From Aliagarivorans marinus DSM 23064 (GTDB lineage Bacteria; Pseudomonadota; Gammaproteobacteria; Enterobacterales; Celerinatantimonadaceae), in assembly GCF_000429485.1 (NCBI RefSeq), contig NZ_AUBY01000027.1, forward strand, positions 1-58,589: a stretch of DNA of 58,589 nt. The letters run 5' to 3'. The position numbers and the translations under genes are program-made. Below, one piece after another: positions 17,474 through 27,997 of this stretch; within the stretch, counting starts at the first letter, position 1, and each line of letters opens with the position of its first letter. Below the pieces are notes generated by a model. That model searched no databases. It saw only the letters and a program-made list of their open reading frames with translations, and was not told the DNA's origin.

Positions 17474-18186
17474 CGTAGGTGCCTGCCGCCGTCCAGATGA
17501 AGTGTGCGGCCAGTGATGTAGCCGCTGCCCATCAGGTAGTCGACGGTGTTGGTGAGCTCGTCCCAGCCGCCTTCGTGGGGTAATACATTTTTGCCGAGGC
17601 TTTTGGCCTGGTACTCGACATTGTCACCGGGGTTGAACTTGAGCAAGGCCGGCGCAATGGCATTTACCTTGGTTTTGGGGGCCAGCTTAGCGGCAAAGCT
17701 TAGGGTCAGGCTCTCCAGCGCCGCTTTACTGGCGCTGTAGGCAATGTGCTTGCGACTGCCGGTGTGCGCCACGTAGTCGGTTATGTGGATGATATCGCTC
17801 ATCAGCTGTTGGCAGCGGCTCAGCAGCTCGCTCAGTTCGAGGTTAAGCAGGTAGGGGATCTCAACATGGATGGTGAGCATCTTACTCAGTACTTCAGCGT
17901 TATCCGCGTTGTCGCGTTCAGGCAGCCAGTCCGAAGCATTGTGGATGATCGCGCGCAGGCTTTGGCAGACCAGCTTGAGCTCGTGACTAAGTACTGTGGC
18001 AGCATCTGGTTGGTAGAAATCAATGCGTATCAGGTGGGCGCCCAGTGCGCGCAGCTCTTCCAGTTCGTCATACTCGCTACGATAGGTGCCCACTACCGGG
18101 TGACCTTTGGCGATAAGGTGTTTGGCAAGCACTAAGCCTGCGCGCTTGCCGACACCGGTTATCAGGATTGCATCGTTCAACTTCAT
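17470..18186 (-). CDS. folM: Dihydromonapterin reductase FolM
   Basis: A 238-residue SDR closely resembling E. coli FolM. It has ILITGVGKRAGLVLAKHL at the nucleotide site, IIHNASDWLPE, DIIHITDYVAHTGSRKHIAYSASKAAL with the YxxxK pair, VNAIAPALLKFN, and the typical end TGRTLHLDGGRHLR. It reduces dihydromonapterin to tetrahydromonapterin with NADPH, in the cytoplasm. The start is ATG 18186; a GTG at 18189 and an upstream TTG in the same frame are alternatives (AGAGG lies 9-12 bases upstream). With folX and folE it forms a complete GTP-to-tetrahydromonapterin route in one operon. Confidence 0.92.
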   Translation of the reverse strand: MKLNDAILITGVGKRAGLVLAKHLIAKGHPVVGTYRSEYDELEELRALGAHLIRIDFYQPDAATVLSHELKLVCQSLRAIIHNASDWLPERDNADNAEVLSKMLTIHVEIPYLLNLELSELLSRCQQLMSDIIHITDYVAHTGSRKHIAYSASKAALESLTLSFAAKLAPKTKVNAIAPALLKFNPGDNVEYQAKSLGKNVLPHEGGWDELTNTVDYLMGSGYITGRTLHLDGGRHLR

Positions 18187-18210
18187 CACTACAGGCAACC
18201 TCTGATTAGG

Positions 18211-18855
18211 TTATTGATTGGTCAGAAACTCGCTACGGGTTCGCTGATTGTTTTTGAACACCCCACCGAGGGCGGTGGTGGAGGTACTGGAGTTGACATC
18301 CATTACTCCGCGGGCTTTCACGCAGTAGTGGGTTGCCTTAATTGACACCGCCACATCCTCTGTTTCCAGCAGGGTCTGCAAGGCCACCAATACTTGCTGA
18401 GTGAGGCGCTCCTGCACTTGTGGGCGCTGGGCAAAAAAGCGTACCAATCGATTTATCTTGGACAACCCGATGATGTGCTGCTTGGGGATGTAGGCCACCG
18501 TAGCGTTTCCGTCGATGGTGACAAAATGGTGCTCGCAGGTCGAAGTGAGGCTAATGTCATTGACCTTGACCATCTCGTCCACCTGCATCTTATTACTGAT
18601 GATTGCGATACTCGGGAAGTTGCTGTAATCGAGACCCGAAAACACCTCGTTGACATACATCTTAGCGATGCGGTGGGGCGTCTCGCACAGGCTGTCATCA
18701 CTGAGATCAAGCCCCAAGGTACCTATAACCTCGGTCAACAGGCCTTTGATACGGTCATACTTTTGTTCTTGAGTGAGCTGGTTTTCCACCAGCGGTGTTT
18801 CCAGCCCACGTTCTTGTAGGGCCTGCCTAACGCGCAGCGCGTCATTCGCAATCAT
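18211..18855 (-). CDS. folE: GTP cyclohydrolase I
   Basis: A 214-residue GTP cyclohydrolase I (FolE), which converts GTP to 7,8-dihydroneopterin triphosphate. The zinc site shows as [13 protein letters not shown] and, later, [12 protein letters not shown]. Also typical are GLDYSNFP and the [22 protein letters not shown] segment. It is the zinc-dependent canonical type, not FolE2. The ATG at 18855 follows TAGGAG. It lies between folX and folM and is probably a second, stress-regulated copy, though another folE elsewhere cannot be seen from this window. Confidence 0.94.
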   Translation of the reverse strand: MIANDALRVRQALQERGLETPLVENQLTQEQKYDRIKGLLTEVIGTLGLDLSDDSLCETPHRIAKMYVNEVFSGLDYSNFPSIAIISNKMQVDEMVKVNDISLTSTCEHHFVTIDGNATVAYIPKQHIIGLSKINRLVRFFAQRPQVQERLTQQVLVALQTLLETEDVAVSIKATHYCVKARGVMDVNSSTSTTALGGVFKNNQRTRSEFLTNQ

Positions 18856-18871
18856 ATTCTGCTCCTAGCCC

Positions 18872-19243
18872 CTAGCTGCTCTCTTTGTGAAACTCCAGTG
18901 TCAGTGACACCGAGTCGGCAAAGCGCAGGGCATGGGGTTTGTCGATGGTGACCCGGGCATGGGTCACCCAGGGATGTTCGGCGCTAATCTCGAGCACGTC
19001 GCTGACTAGTTTCTCCAGCAGCAGGAAACGCCCCTCTTCTACGTGGTTGATGATCTTTTTGGTAATGGTTTTGTAGTTAAGCGCGCCTTCGACATGGTCG
19101 CTGAGGCAGTGCTTACTCGCTGGATAGTGGATCTCGCAATTGATGATGATGTCTTGCTGTTTGGTTTGTTCATCGGGGTTAAAGCCGATGTAGGTTCGCA
19201 AGCGCAAGTTAGTGATTTTTATAATTGCATTACTGATTGACAT
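18872..19243 (-). CDS. folX: Dihydroneopterin triphosphate 2'-epimerase FolX
   Basis: A 123-residue protein very similar to E. coli FolX, with [39 protein letters not shown] and [17 protein letters not shown]. It epimerises dihydroneopterin triphosphate to dihydromonapterin triphosphate and is related to FolB aldolase. The start is ATG 19243, with AGGGA 9 bases upstream; the upstream TTG-start extension is ignored. It is the first gene of the operon, about 20 bases after a predicted transcription start. Confidence 0.92.
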   Translation of the reverse strand: MSISNAIIKITNLRLRTYIGFNPDEQTKQQDIIINCEIHYPASKHCLSDHVEGALNYKTITKKIINHVEEGRFLLLEKLVSDVLEISAEHPWVTHARVTIDKPHALRFADSVSLTLEFHKESS

Positions 19244-19271
19244 AAGACCGTCCCTGACAATAGTTCTCACT

Positions 19272-19299
19272 ACTACGGTAGCACTTCATAGAAAGATTT
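19272..19299 (-). promoter_or_regulatory. Candidate ECF promoter of the folX-folE-folM-cry-phr operon
   Basis: On the minus strand: AAATCT, 16 bases, then CGTAGT, giving a start near 19264 and a leader of about 21 bases. The -10 hexamer and the spacing are identical to those of the candidate at 2375-2402; the -35 matches it at four of six bases. Confidence 0.5.
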
Positions 19300-19433
19300 G
19301 CGGGGTGGAGGAAAATCTCTGCGGAGTGTGTTCACAGGTCTGAGACACAGTGCGACCGGTTGGTTGTATGAAAAGAGAGTTGAGCTATGGAAGTGTTACG
19401 CGTCCATGCGTAACGGGGTGTTCGTAGAGTCAT

Positions 19434-19733
19434 TTAGTAGGTGTGGGCGTCGGTGGGTAGCCCTTTTGATAGTGGGTCGACTTCTCCCCAAGTCTTGGAT
19501 GAGTAACTGTTATAGAGGAACTTCGGAGGAAGCTGTCCTTGACGTTGCAGATTGTACTGCTCTTGCAGGCTCAACTCGCTTGGAAACGCAGGGTTAAGTG
19601 TTCCTTCGAACATATGTCTGGATGGCAGTTCGCTGTAGTCGAACCCCGGACCAGATGGGACGCCGCCTGAATATGCTAGGGCAGGAGTACTCAGGGCGAA
19701 GGCCAGTAGCGAAGTGCTTATTACGCTTTTCAT
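19434..19733 (-). CDS. Small exported protein of unknown function
   Basis: A 99-residue protein with a clear Sec signal peptide (MKSVISTSLLAFALSTPALA, then YSGG) and a mature part of about 79 residues rich in Pro, Ser and Tyr, without cysteines. The start follows GAGGTAAAAC. It could be periplasmic or secreted; no family is recognised. The gene stands alone, upstream of the fol operon in the same direction. Confidence 0.65.
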   Translation of the reverse strand: MKSVISTSLLAFALSTPALAYSGGVPSGPGFDYSELPSRHMFEGTLNPAFPSELSLQEQYNLQRQGQLPPKFLYNSYSSKTWGEVDPLSKGLPTDAHTY

Positions 19734-20033
19734 GTTTTACCTCACATATTTACCAAGGTGCCAACGGTTTGCTGGCGTTGTGCTTGCTGTAAATGGCCGC
19801 ATTTTGAGTGACGGCTCATGTAATCATGAATCTAGACCGATATACGCGGCTTAAAGTTTCATCGATCAAATAATCAATAGCAGAGCTATAAAGGCCCAAC
19901 TGCTTGTTCAGCAGTTATCACGTTAGAAGTGTGAGAGGGAGCGCGCGCATTCGTATTTCAATGGCATTGGTTTCAGATGAGTGCTTTATCTATAGCTAAG
20001 TATCTTCACAACGATATCCATGGAACGGAGCTG
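19734..20033. other. Intergenic region between divergent exported-protein genes
   Basis: About 300 bases without a supported gene. It holds the promoters of the divergent genes at 19733 and 20034. It also contains a small perfect inverted repeat, AACTGCT-tgttc-AGCAGTT (19898-19916), of unknown role. Confidence 0.5.
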
Positions 20034-20858
20034 ATGAAGCGAATTCTGTCCGCTTGTTTTCTGCTTTTATTGTTGACGCAGAGCTGGCATATCTCCGCGG
20101 CCAAGCGACAGGTGTGCATCACCTCCGGTGAATGGCCGCCCAATCTATCATCGCGCTTACCTGAGTATGGGTTTGCCTCGCACATTATCGAGCAGGCATT
20201 CGCCAAGGTGGACGTAGAGGTGCACTATGTGTTCTATCCTTGGAAACGCTCATACGCATACGCTAAAGAGGGGCGGACGCCCTTTCAGCCTTGTCATGCC
20301 AGTGCGATATGGCAGTTTACCGAAGAACGTAGCGAGTATTTTTTGTACTCGTCGCGGGTGTTGACCGAGTATGAGTTCCTCTACCATTTGAACGATAACG
20401 ACATTGAGTGGGAGCAGATCCGCGATCTGGCCGGGCTGACCATTGGTGCAACCCTACATACCGTTTATCCAGAGCTAGAACGCGCGGCATCACAGGGTTA
20501 CATAACGATTGAGCGAGCGGGCGACTACGAGAAGTTGTTTCAACGTTTGCTAATGAATCGTGTTGACGCGGTGCCTATGATATCTGGGTTAGCGAATTAC
20601 TACTTCGATCAGCAGCTTAACGACGCGCAAAAACAGCGTATCAGCTATGCCGATAAAGCACTGTCGGAGCGCCATTATCACCTGATTTTCTCCAAGGCCA
20701 ATCCCGAGTCTAAAGAGATGTTAGCGCTGTTTAACCAAGGACTTATGCTGCTACAAGACAGCCATGAGTATCAGGGCCTATTGTCGCGCTGGCAAAGTGG
20801 TTTTTATTTCCAAGCGCAAAGCTTGTTGACACCGAAACCTGTGACCTCCTCGCCATAA
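20034..20858 (+). CDS. Periplasmic substrate-binding-like protein
   Basis: A 274-residue protein with a signal peptide (MKRILSACFLLLLLTQSWHISA) and a SBP family 3-like mature domain beginning VCITSGEWPPN. It has a GFASHIIEQAFAKVDVEVHY segment and a FYPWKRSYAYAKEGR stretch typical of orphan polar-amino-acid-binding homologues. The ATG at 20034 follows GGAG; an upstream ATG at 19977 lacks a ribosome-binding site. No transporter genes are adjacent and the ligand is unknown. It is distantly similar in type to the gene at 10982-11737. Confidence 0.82.
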   Translation: MKRILSACFLLLLLTQSWHISAAKRQVCITSGEWPPNLSSRLPEYGFASHIIEQAFAKVDVEVHYVFYPWKRSYAYAKEGRTPFQPCHASAIWQFTEERSEYFLYSSRVLTEYEFLYHLNDNDIEWEQIRDLAGLTIGATLHTVYPELERAASQGYITIERAGDYEKLFQRLLMNRVDAVPMISGLANYYFDQQLNDAQKQRISYADKALSERHYHLIFSKANPESKEMLALFNQGLMLLQDSHEYQGLLSRWQSGFYFQAQSLLTPKPVTSSP

Positions 20859-20961
20859 TGTATCACCTGTGAAACATAGCGTTGTATTTGTGATATTGGT
20901 TGATACATAAATCTAAATCAATTCATTATAGTGAAATAATATTCTGATTCTGCTTCCGAAC

Positions 20962-20977
20962 TGTGATCAAGATCCCT
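20962..20977 (+). promoter_or_regulatory. Candidate CRP-cAMP site upstream of lamB
   Basis: TGTGATCAAGATCCCT matches the left half and the centre of the CRP consensus TGTGA-N6-TCACA, but the right half is degenerate. It lies about 120-135 bases before the lamB start. Maltoporin genes are commonly CRP-activated. Confidence 0.4.
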
Positions 20978-21098
20978 GAAGGATTCGATTAAGCCTGCCA
21001 AAATTCCCGCCGCGTTAAATATCGCAAGAGATACATATTTCAGCAGGGAATGCCAAAATATTTCTCATAACAAATATAAATCAACTTAGGAAAGAGAA

Positions 21099-22355
21099 AT
21101 GAAGATTAAAGCTCTATCAATCGCTGTAGGCGCAGGTCTGCTGTCTACTGCGGCAATGGCAAACCCATTTGAATTCCACGGCTACATGCGTTCTGGCATT
21201 GGTGCAACTGCGTCAGGCGGCGACCAAATGTGTTTCCAAGCTGATGGCTCTCCTTACAAGCACCGTCTGGGCAACGAGTGCGAAACTTACGCAGAAGCCG
21301 CTTTCGTAGCAAACGCTTACGAAGAAGGCGACAAGAGCATGTCTGTGCACGCCCTGTTTGCTTACTCTGTAGCGGGTAACAACGATTGGGAAGACGACGC
21401 GCCAGCAACTCGCGAAATGTTCGTTAAAGGCGACAACATGGTTGACGGCCTAAACGGTGCAACCATCTGGGCAGGTAAGCGCTACTACCAACGTCGCGAC
21501 GTTCACCAAATCGACTACTACTACCTGGCTAACGCGGGTGCTGGTGGCGGTATCGAGAACATCGATCTGGGCTTCGGTAAGCTGTCTGCTGCTTGGGTAC
21601 GCAACACTGAAGAAGCTTACCTGGACACCAACAACCCTATCGAACCTCGCGATCGCGAAGTAGAAGATTTTGCTGGTAACAACCTTGACCTGCGCTTGGA
21701 CGGTATTCAAACCAACACCAACGGTGAGCTAAGCCTGGTAGCTATCTACGGTAAATACAGCGAAAACGACGGTACTGATCTAGACACTGACAACACCAAA
21801 GACAGCGGTGTTTTCCTGATGGCTGAGCACGCTCAAGGCTTTATGGGTGGCTTCAACAAGCTGTCTTTCACCTACGCAAATGACGCAATGGCAGGTATTG
21901 GTGCCTTCGGTCAACTGCGTGGTATCAAAGCAGAAGACAGTAATGACAGCAACAAAGCTAACTACTACCGCGTATTGAACTTCGGTATGGTTGAGCTAGG
22001 TGCCAACACCAACGTAAGCTACGTACTGAACTACGAAAACTACGACCGTAAAGACGATGCTGGCCAATCTCTGTTCACCATCGGTGTACGTCCTCAGTAC
22101 AACTGGAACACCAACCTGTCTACCATCGTTGACCTTGGCTACGACATCGTAGACTTCGACGATGCAGCAGAGAAGGAAGACAACAAACTGTTCAAAGCAA
22201 CCGTTGCTCAACAGTGGCAAGCTGGCCCAGGCGCATTCGCTCGTCCTGCTATCCGTGCCTTCGCTACCTACGCTCGTGCTGACCAAAACATCTCGCGCGA
22301 TGCAGACTCTAAAGACGAAGTTACCTTCGGTCTGCAAGCTGAAGCTTGGTGGTAA
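21099..22355 (+). CDS. lamB: Maltoporin-type outer-membrane sugar porin
   Basis: A 418-residue LamB-family porin. The signal peptide ends ...LLSTAAMA, followed by NPFEFHGYMRSGIGAT. Family-typical IWAGKRYYQRRDVHQIDYYYL and GGGIENIDLGFGKL follow, with beta-strands alternating to a C-terminal aromatic residue (EAWW). It would form an 18-stranded trimer for maltodextrin or related sugars. Codon use is strongly biased to CGT, GGT, AAC and GAC, unlike most neighbours, suggesting very high expression. No mal operon genes are adjacent. A strong terminator follows. Confidence 0.92.
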   Translation: MKIKALSIAVGAGLLSTAAMANPFEFHGYMRSGIGATASGGDQMCFQADGSPYKHRLGNECETYAEAAFVANAYEEGDKSMSVHALFAYSVAGNNDWEDDAPATREMFVKGDNMVDGLNGATIWAGKRYYQRRDVHQIDYYYLANAGAGGGIENIDLGFGKLSAAWVRNTEEAYLDTNNPIEPRDREVEDFAGNNLDLRLDGIQTNTNGELSLVAIYGKYSENDGTDLDTDNTKDSGVFLMAEHAQGFMGGFNKLSFTYANDAMAGIGAFGQLRGIKAEDSNDSNKANYYRVLNFGMVELGANTNVSYVLNYENYDRKDDAGQSLFTIGVRPQYNWNTNLSTIVDLGYDIVDFDDAAEKEDNKLFKATVAQQWQAGPGAFARPAIRAFATYARADQNISRDADSKDEVTFGLQAEAWW

Positions 22356-22384
22356 GCCAAACCTTCTAGCTAACGCTTGAGATA

Positions 22385-22408
22385 AAAAGCCTCCGTTTGG
22401 AGGCTTTT
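22385..22408. terminator. Intrinsic terminator downstream of lamB
   Basis: AAAAGCCTCC-gttt-GGAGGCTTTT: a 10-bp perfect stem with a four-base loop and T-runs on both strands, so it can serve lamB and the convergent kinase gene (bidirectional). Confidence 0.92.
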
Positions 22409-22445
22409 GTGTTTCTGAGCCAGACTCACTTTGGTGTGTGAGTAT

Positions 22446-25400
22446 TTAATGCCCAAGGCTATCGACCAGAGGCCTGAGTTGGGTTAGCGCCTCTTCAAAG
22501 TCATAAACCTCGGCACTTGCCAGCGCTTGGCGCAGGCTAGGGCGCAGCTCTACCGGGGTGTGCATCTCCATCTCCTGCATGGTCTCGATCGCCTCGCTGT
22601 CAAAGTCATCGAGTTGCTGGCAGGCTTGCTGGAACAGCCGAACAAAGGCCTCGCTGTCGATTTGCGCTGGTTCGTTGGTTGCCGCGTCTGCCTGTGGGCT
22701 CAGGTAGTTGGCTATCTCCGCTAATGTCTCAGCTAAGCAGCTTTGTGCATCATCGAGCAGGGCCTCATCAACCTGTGGCTTGCCGCTAGCCTGCTCTGCA
22801 ATTTGCTCAAACTGGGCTGCAAACTCGGCCAGCGCGTGAGCACCAATAGTGGCACTCAAGCCTTTTAGGGTGTGGGCGAGGCGCTCTGCCTCTTTGGCAT
22901 CATCGCTTTCCATGTACTGCTCGAGCGCGTCTGCCATGTTCTCGTTGAAGCGCCGCAGCATTTTATCGAAGAGTGGCTGGTTACCCTGCAAGCGGGCCAA
23001 GGCTTCTTCGTGGTCGATTAAATTGAAGTTGGCTGTGGTCTCGGCTTGCGCGGTTGTAGCGCCTTCGGTGCCTGTGGGTTTAACCCATTTGGCGATGGTG
23101 GCAAACATCGACTCGATATTAAGTGGCTTGCCGATATGATCGTTCATTCCCGCGGCGTGGGTCTCTTCGATATCTTTAGCCATCACGTTGGCGGTCATGG
23201 CGATAATCGGCAGTGATTGATAGGCCTCCAGCTCGCGGATCTTGCGGGTTGCAGTGTAGCCATCCATCACCGGCATCTGGCAGTCCATCAAAATAGCCGC
23301 AAAGCTATGTTGCTCTAGCTTGTCGATGGCTTCCTGACCATTCTCCGCTAGGGTGACATTAAAGCCGCGCGCCTCTAACAGTTCCATGGCCAGCTCTTGG
23401 TTGAGTGGATTGTCCTCCACCAGCATTAGCGGTACCTCGTCAAAGCGCAGGGTCTCGCCGGTGGGCGCAGGTAGGTTGAGATTACTGCTTTGTACGCCAA
23501 AGGCTTCTAGTACGCCATCAAACACATCGGAGGCGGTCATCGGTTTGGTGAGCACGCCAGCCACCTGACAGCCTCGTTCGTCGAGGCTGCGCTGCAGCTC
23601 TTCTTTGTCGTAGGCGGTCACCATAATGATCTTCAGTTGCTTGTTTTGGTCGATCAACTGTTGGCTGAGTGCGATGCCATCGACCATCGGCATCTTCCAG
23701 TCGATCAGGGCCAGTTGATGGCCGCCGGGGGAACTAAACAGCTGCAGCGCCTCGTCGGCACTCTCCGCGCTATCCACCTCGAAGCCCAAAGACTCGACCA
23801 GCTCGGCGAGGATCTGCCTTGCACCGGGGTTATCATCCACCACCAGCACCCGCATATTGATCAGGTTTTCCGGTAGCACCAACACCTGCTGCTCAACGCT
23901 GTCGTTGATACCGAACTCGGCGGTAAAGCAGAACACTGAGCCTTTGCCCTCTTCGCTCTCAACCCAGATCTTGCCGTTCATCATCTCGCTGAGTTGCTTG
24001 GAGATGGCCAAGCCCAGGCCGGTGCCCCCAAACTTGCGGGTGGTGGAGGTATCGGCCTGAGAGAAGGATTTAAACAGATGCTGTTGCTGTTGGGCGCTCA
24101 TGCCGATGCCGGTATCACTGACCGAGAACTGCAGGCGGACCTGCTCGGCATCTTTCTCCAGCACTTTGATGTTCAGGCGCACTTCGCCCTGCTCGGTGAA
24201 CTTCACTGCGTTGCTACCGAGGTTGACGAAGATTTGGTTTAGCCGCAGCGGGTCGCCAATTAGGCCCCGTGGTACCTCTTTGTCTACATCCACCAACAGC
24301 TCCAGTGATTTCTCCGCGGCGCGCAGTCCCACCAAGCTGGAGAACTGACTGATCACATGGTCGAGGTGGAAGTCGACCTGTTCCATGGTGAGTTTGCCGG
24401 CCTCGATCTTGGAGAAATCAAGGATATCGTTGATGATCCGCAGCAGGCTCTCGGCGCTGATATTTACCTTTTCGATATAGTTGCGTTGCTTTTTGTTTAA
24501 ATCGGTCTGCAGCGCCAGATGGCTCATACCGATAATCGCGTTCATCGGGGTGCGGATCTCGTGGGACATGTTGGCCAAGAAGTCAGACTTGGCTTGAGTG
24601 GCACTTTCCGCTTCTTCCTTGGCCTGTTTGAGCTCCTGTTCGGCTTGCTTACGCAAAGTAACATCACGCACCGCGGCGCAAACTAACAGGCCGGTTTTGG
24701 TTTCAAAGGGGCTGAGGCTTATCTCCACCGGGAAGGTGGAACCGTCTTTGCGGCGGGCGTATAACTCCAGCCCTGAGCCCATCTGGCGGGTACGCGGCTG
24801 CTCAAAGAAGCTCTTCACATGGTCGGCATGGCCGGGGCGATTGCCCAGTGGCAGCAGGATCTCGATTTTCTCTCCCAGTAGCTCCTCTTGGCTATAGCCA
24901 AACAGCTTTTCGGTTTGCACGTTGACTAGCGTGATATTGCGGGCGTTGTCTACCACCACCATACAGTCAGGGGCCGACTCGAGAATGCCACGGGCGCGCT
25001 GTTCCGCCTCTTTTCGGTCGGTGATATCGATAATCGAGCCGTGCAGCAGCTCGGGAGTACCGTCGGCGGCATAGGTGGCCTGGCCCTTCTCATACACCCA
25101 ACGCTCTTCGCCATCGGCCCGTTGGATCTGATACTCCACGGTGAAGGTGTTGTGCTCTTTCACCGCCTTCTCTACGGTATCGTCGACCAGTTGCTGATAC
25201 TCGTCGAGGATGATGCTGCCATAGCTGCGCACCGCATTGTTGACGAAGTGATCGGCCGGATAGCCGGTGATGTCTTTGGCGGCGGCGCTGATGTATTGCA
25301 TGGTCCAGTGTTCATCCAACTGGCAGGTGTAGACCATACCGGGGTTGGAATTGATCAACACATCGCGGTTGCGTGACGCCTGCTCTGCCTGACGGCGTGA

Positions 25401-27869
25401 ATCTTCCAACTGCAGCTGTAGCTGTTTGGTTTCGGTGACATCGAGGGTAATGCCTAACAGCCGCCCGGCGTGGCCCCGGGCATCACGGTCTAGTGCGGTG
25501 CCGAGTACTAGCACCCAGCGCCACTCGCCGTTACTGGCAAGCATACGGAACTCTTTGCGGTAGTTGCCCTGGTCTTCCAATACATAGGCTTGCAGGCTGT
25601 ATTCAAATTCTGGGTAGTCTTCCGGGTGGAGCAGTGCGCGCCATTTCACCAGCCCTTCACCATAGCGTTGTGATAACTCCTGCTCTTGATAACCGAGCAT
25701 ACTGGCCCAAGTGCTGTTGGTGACCAAGGTCTGCTGCTTGATATCCCAATCCCACATGCCCGCGTTGGCGCCGGTTAGGGCCATGTCTAGCTGTTGGCGG
25801 TTTTCTTCCAGTTGCTGCTGAGCGAACTGCTGAGCTGAGATATCTTGATTGATCCCGACAATACTGCTGGCCATGCCGTTGTCTTGTCGCTGATGCACCT
25901 TGGCGAAGGAGTAAAGCCAGATAGTGCGATCCGCGAGTCGGTAGCGATAGCGCAGTTGGCACTCCTCGTCTTCTCCTCGGGTCAGACGCGCCAATTGATC
26001 GCGGATGGTTTGTTGGTCGTCATCGGCTACCCGTGACAGCCAGCCGCGCGTAGGAGAGGGATCGTCGGGGGCCAACTCCATCATTTCCCAAAACAGTGTG
26101 CTGGCGTTGATCCCTTGCTGGTCTACGTCATATTGCCAAATGGCGAGCCCGGCGTTTTCGGTAGCCAGCTTTAGGCGGTATTCGCTGTCTTGGATCAGCC
26201 GTTGTTGTTGCTTGGCCTGACTGATATCACGCGCTGACAATTGCACCACGGTGCGACCTTGCCATTTGCTGTTTTGCCGAGAGACCTCGCAATACTTCTC
26301 CTTGCCCGAAACGGTGAAGACCCGCCACTCCTGACTCTGAGCATCGGATTCGCCTAAGATATGTTGTTCAAACTCGGGGAATAGGTCGTGTAGCGGCTGA
26401 CTCTTTAGCTGCTCCAGGCTGTCGGCCTCACAAAGCGCTAGCGCAGCTTGGTTCACATCGATGATTTGGCCGTAGCCTAGCAGGAAGATGGCATCGCGGG
26501 AGGACTCGAACAAGCCGCGGAAGTTTTCCTCACGTTGCCTTAGCTCGTCGGTGCGCTCGGTCACCAGCTCTTCTAACTCGTTACGCGAGCGTGACAGCAC
26601 CCGATTAGCACGATGACCGATAAAGAAGCTACCCAGCACACTAAGTAGGGTAAGTCCGAGGGTGAAAGCCGCCACAAACATCAAAGCGCGTCGTGAGCCA
26701 TAATATGTGCCGTAGGCTTCGCTCACATCCACTTCGCTCAGGATACCGATGTTCAAATCGCTATCCCAATACCAGGCTCCAATGACCTCTACTCCGCGAT
26801 AATCGATATAGCCGTCGACATTGACCCCTTCTTCGCCTGCTAAAGCGCGCTCGGCGGAGTAGCTCAGTGGGCTGCCGTCGGTGGGTACCCGCAGCTCAAT
26901 ATTGAGCACTGCACTTTGCCCGGGCGAGAGCAGCCCCATCTGCTGGAGATCAGCCGAGAAACGACTGTTGCTAACCATCAGCCCACTGCTGTTAAAGGCG
27001 TAGGTTTCACCGGTAAGACCAATACGGCCATCGACGTAGAGTTGCGAGAAGGCCGCATTGGGGGGCTCAAACTTGGCCAAGGCGGCGATCACCGAGCCAT
27101 AGCGGTCATAGATGGGAGCGATGATGTAGCTGGCCGATTCCTGCTCGCTCAAGCTACTGCCTAGGTGAAGCTTGAAGGGAGGCACAAACACCGTCTCGCC
27201 GCCAAACACCCGGGTAAGGGCATCGTGGGCATGATCGAGCAGTTCGCTTTTTTGTCCGTTAAGTTCCAAGGTATCGGAGGCCAGCACGTTGTAGCCGCGG
27301 TCGATAATCTGGTAGCCCGCTTTCAGGTCGGGCGCATAGGTTTCAATAAACTGTTGAAAGCGCAGCTCATCGTCGGGGCTGGTGGGGACAACGTCGTCAC
27401 GCGAGTAGCGATTGCGCCGTTCCGCTAGCGTGATTAAATCAGGCAGGGTCGTGATCTGGTTAAGGCGCTCTTCCTCGTTGTTGACCCAAAGGGTTAAGCG
27501 CTCGTGGGTGGCATCGCGCAGATTGGTAAGGATCGCTTGATAGGTTTGCTTATTACGTCTTTCAATCTCATGGTTGGCGAGGTTAACCGCGATTGCCACC
27601 AAGCTGGTAACCACCGTAAACGCCAGCACACCCAAAATCTGACCCCGCCGCGAGCTGAATTGATAGGCCAACGGGTCGGAGCTGGTGTTGCGCATCACCC
27701 ACACCAGACCAAACAACAATAAGCCCAGCAATAATAAGATGGCGGAGAACTCAGGAATATGCAGTTTCAGTTCGTCGAGCCCCAGACCATGGTCAGCGAA
27801 TACCGGAGTGGAGGTGAGAGTGAGTAGCAAACACAACCAGCGAGACTGGCCTGAGAGAGGTCGTTCCAT
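22446..27869 (-). CDS. Multi-PAS hybrid sensor histidine kinase with two receivers and HPt
   Basis: A 1807-residue membrane sensor. The order is: signal or first helix, TM about 38-58 and 78-98, a periplasmic Cache-like sensor about 100-390, TM about 395-420, then roughly five PAS/PAC domains (450-1090). HisKA follows with phospho-His1103 in [14 protein letters not shown], then HATPase with [12 protein letters not shown]. Receiver 1 has Asp1390 (LIDWKMP), receiver 2 Asp1529 (LMDCQMP), and the HPt domain has His1666 ([12 protein letters not shown]). All phosphorelay residues are present. No dedicated output regulator is adjacent, so the final target is unknown. The protein is probably a BarA/ArcB-like multistep relay hub. 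It is convergent with lamB. Confidence 0.94.
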   Translation of the reverse strand: MERPLSGQSRWLCLLLTLTSTPVFADHGLGLDELKLHIPEFSAILLLLGLLLFGLVWVMRNTSSDPLAYQFSSRRGQILGVLAFTVVTSLVAIAVNLANHEIERRNKQTYQAILTNLRDATHERLTLWVNNEEERLNQITTLPDLITLAERRNRYSRDDVVPTSPDDELRFQQFIETYAPDLKAGYQIIDRGYNVLASDTLELNGQKSELLDHAHDALTRVFGGETVFVPPFKLHLGSSLSEQESASYIIAPIYDRYGSVIAALAKFEPPNAAFSQLYVDGRIGLTGETYAFNSSGLMVSNSRFSADLQQMGLLSPGQSAVLNIELRVPTDGSPLSYSAERALAGEEGVNVDGYIDYRGVEVIGAWYWDSDLNIGILSEVDVSEAYGTYYGSRRALMFVAAFTLGLTLLSVLGSFFIGHRANRVLSRSRNELEELVTERTDELRQREENFRGLFESSRDAIFLLGYGQIIDVNQAALALCEADSLEQLKSQPLHDLFPEFEQHILGESDAQSQEWRVFTVSGKEKYCEVSRQNSKWQGRTVVQLSARDISQAKQQQRLIQDSEYRLKLATENAGLAIWQYDVDQQGINASTLFWEMMELAPDDPSPTRGWLSRVADDDQQTIRDQLARLTRGEDEECQLRYRYRLADRTIWLYSFAKVHQRQDNGMASSIVGINQDISAQQFAQQQLEENRQQLDMALTGANAGMWDWDIKQQTLVTNSTWASMLGYQEQELSQRYGEGLVKWRALLHPEDYPEFEYSLQAYVLEDQGNYRKEFRMLASNGEWRWVLVLGTALDRDARGHAGRLLGITLDVTETKQLQLQLEDSRRQAEQASRNRDVLINSNPGMVYTCQLDEHWTMQYISAAAKDITGYPADHFVNNAVRSYGSIILDEYQQLVDDTVEKAVKEHNTFTVEYQIQRADGEERWVYEKGQATYAADGTPELLHGSIIDITDRKEAEQRARGILESAPDCMVVVDNARNITLVNVQTEKLFGYSQEELLGEKIEILLPLGNRPGHADHVKSFFEQPRTRQMGSGLELYARRKDGSTFPVEISLSPFETKTGLLVCAAVRDVTLRKQAEQELKQAKEEAESATQAKSDFLANMSHEIRTPMNAIIGMSHLALQTDLNKKQRNYIEKVNISAESLLRIINDILDFSKIEAGKLTMEQVDFHLDHVISQFSSLVGLRAAEKSLELLVDVDKEVPRGLIGDPLRLNQIFVNLGSNAVKFTEQGEVRLNIKVLEKDAEQVRLQFSVSDTGIGMSAQQQQHLFKSFSQADTSTTRKFGGTGLGLAISKQLSEMMNGKIWVESEEGKGSVFCFTAEFGINDSVEQQVLVLPENLINMRVLVVDDNPGARQILAELVESLGFEVDSAESADEALQLFSSPGGHQLALIDWKMPMVDGIALSQQLIDQNKQLKIIMVTAYDKEELQRSLDERGCQVAGVLTKPMTASDVFDGVLEAFGVQSSNLNLPAPTGETLRFDEVPLMLVEDNPLNQELAMELLEARGFNVTLAENGQEAIDKLEQHSFAAILMDCQMPVMDGYTATRKIRELEAYQSLPIIAMTANVMAKDIEETHAAGMNDHIGKPLNIESMFATIAKWVKPTGTEGATTAQAETTANFNLIDHEEALARLQGNQPLFDKMLRRFNENMADALEQYMESDDAKEAERLAHTLKGLSATIGAHALAEFAAQFEQIAEQASGKPQVDEALLDDAQSCLAETLAEIANYLSPQADAATNEPAQIDSEAFVRLFQQACQQLDDFDSEAIETMQEMEMHTPVELRPSLRQALASAEVYDFEEALTQLRPLVDSLGH

Positions 27870-27997
27870 AGTCGGGATTCTTCCTGATTAACATACGCTT
27901 ATCGACGATATCTGAGCATAGTTAACCATAGCCAAAGATACCCGATGGCGCGTGGCTTGCTGTGAAAAAGTTTGCCGGAGTCAGGCGTTTGCGGATG

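Noticed and set aside
19298-19597. A plus-strand 99-residue open frame
   Set aside because: It overlaps a well-supported exported-protein gene on the other strand, has no clear ribosome-binding site and no recognisable domain.
22527-27891. About twenty plus-strand open frames inside the large hybrid kinase gene
   Set aside because: They lie antisense to an intact 1807-residue gene with full domain content, and their sequences look like reversed coding of GC-rich sequence.
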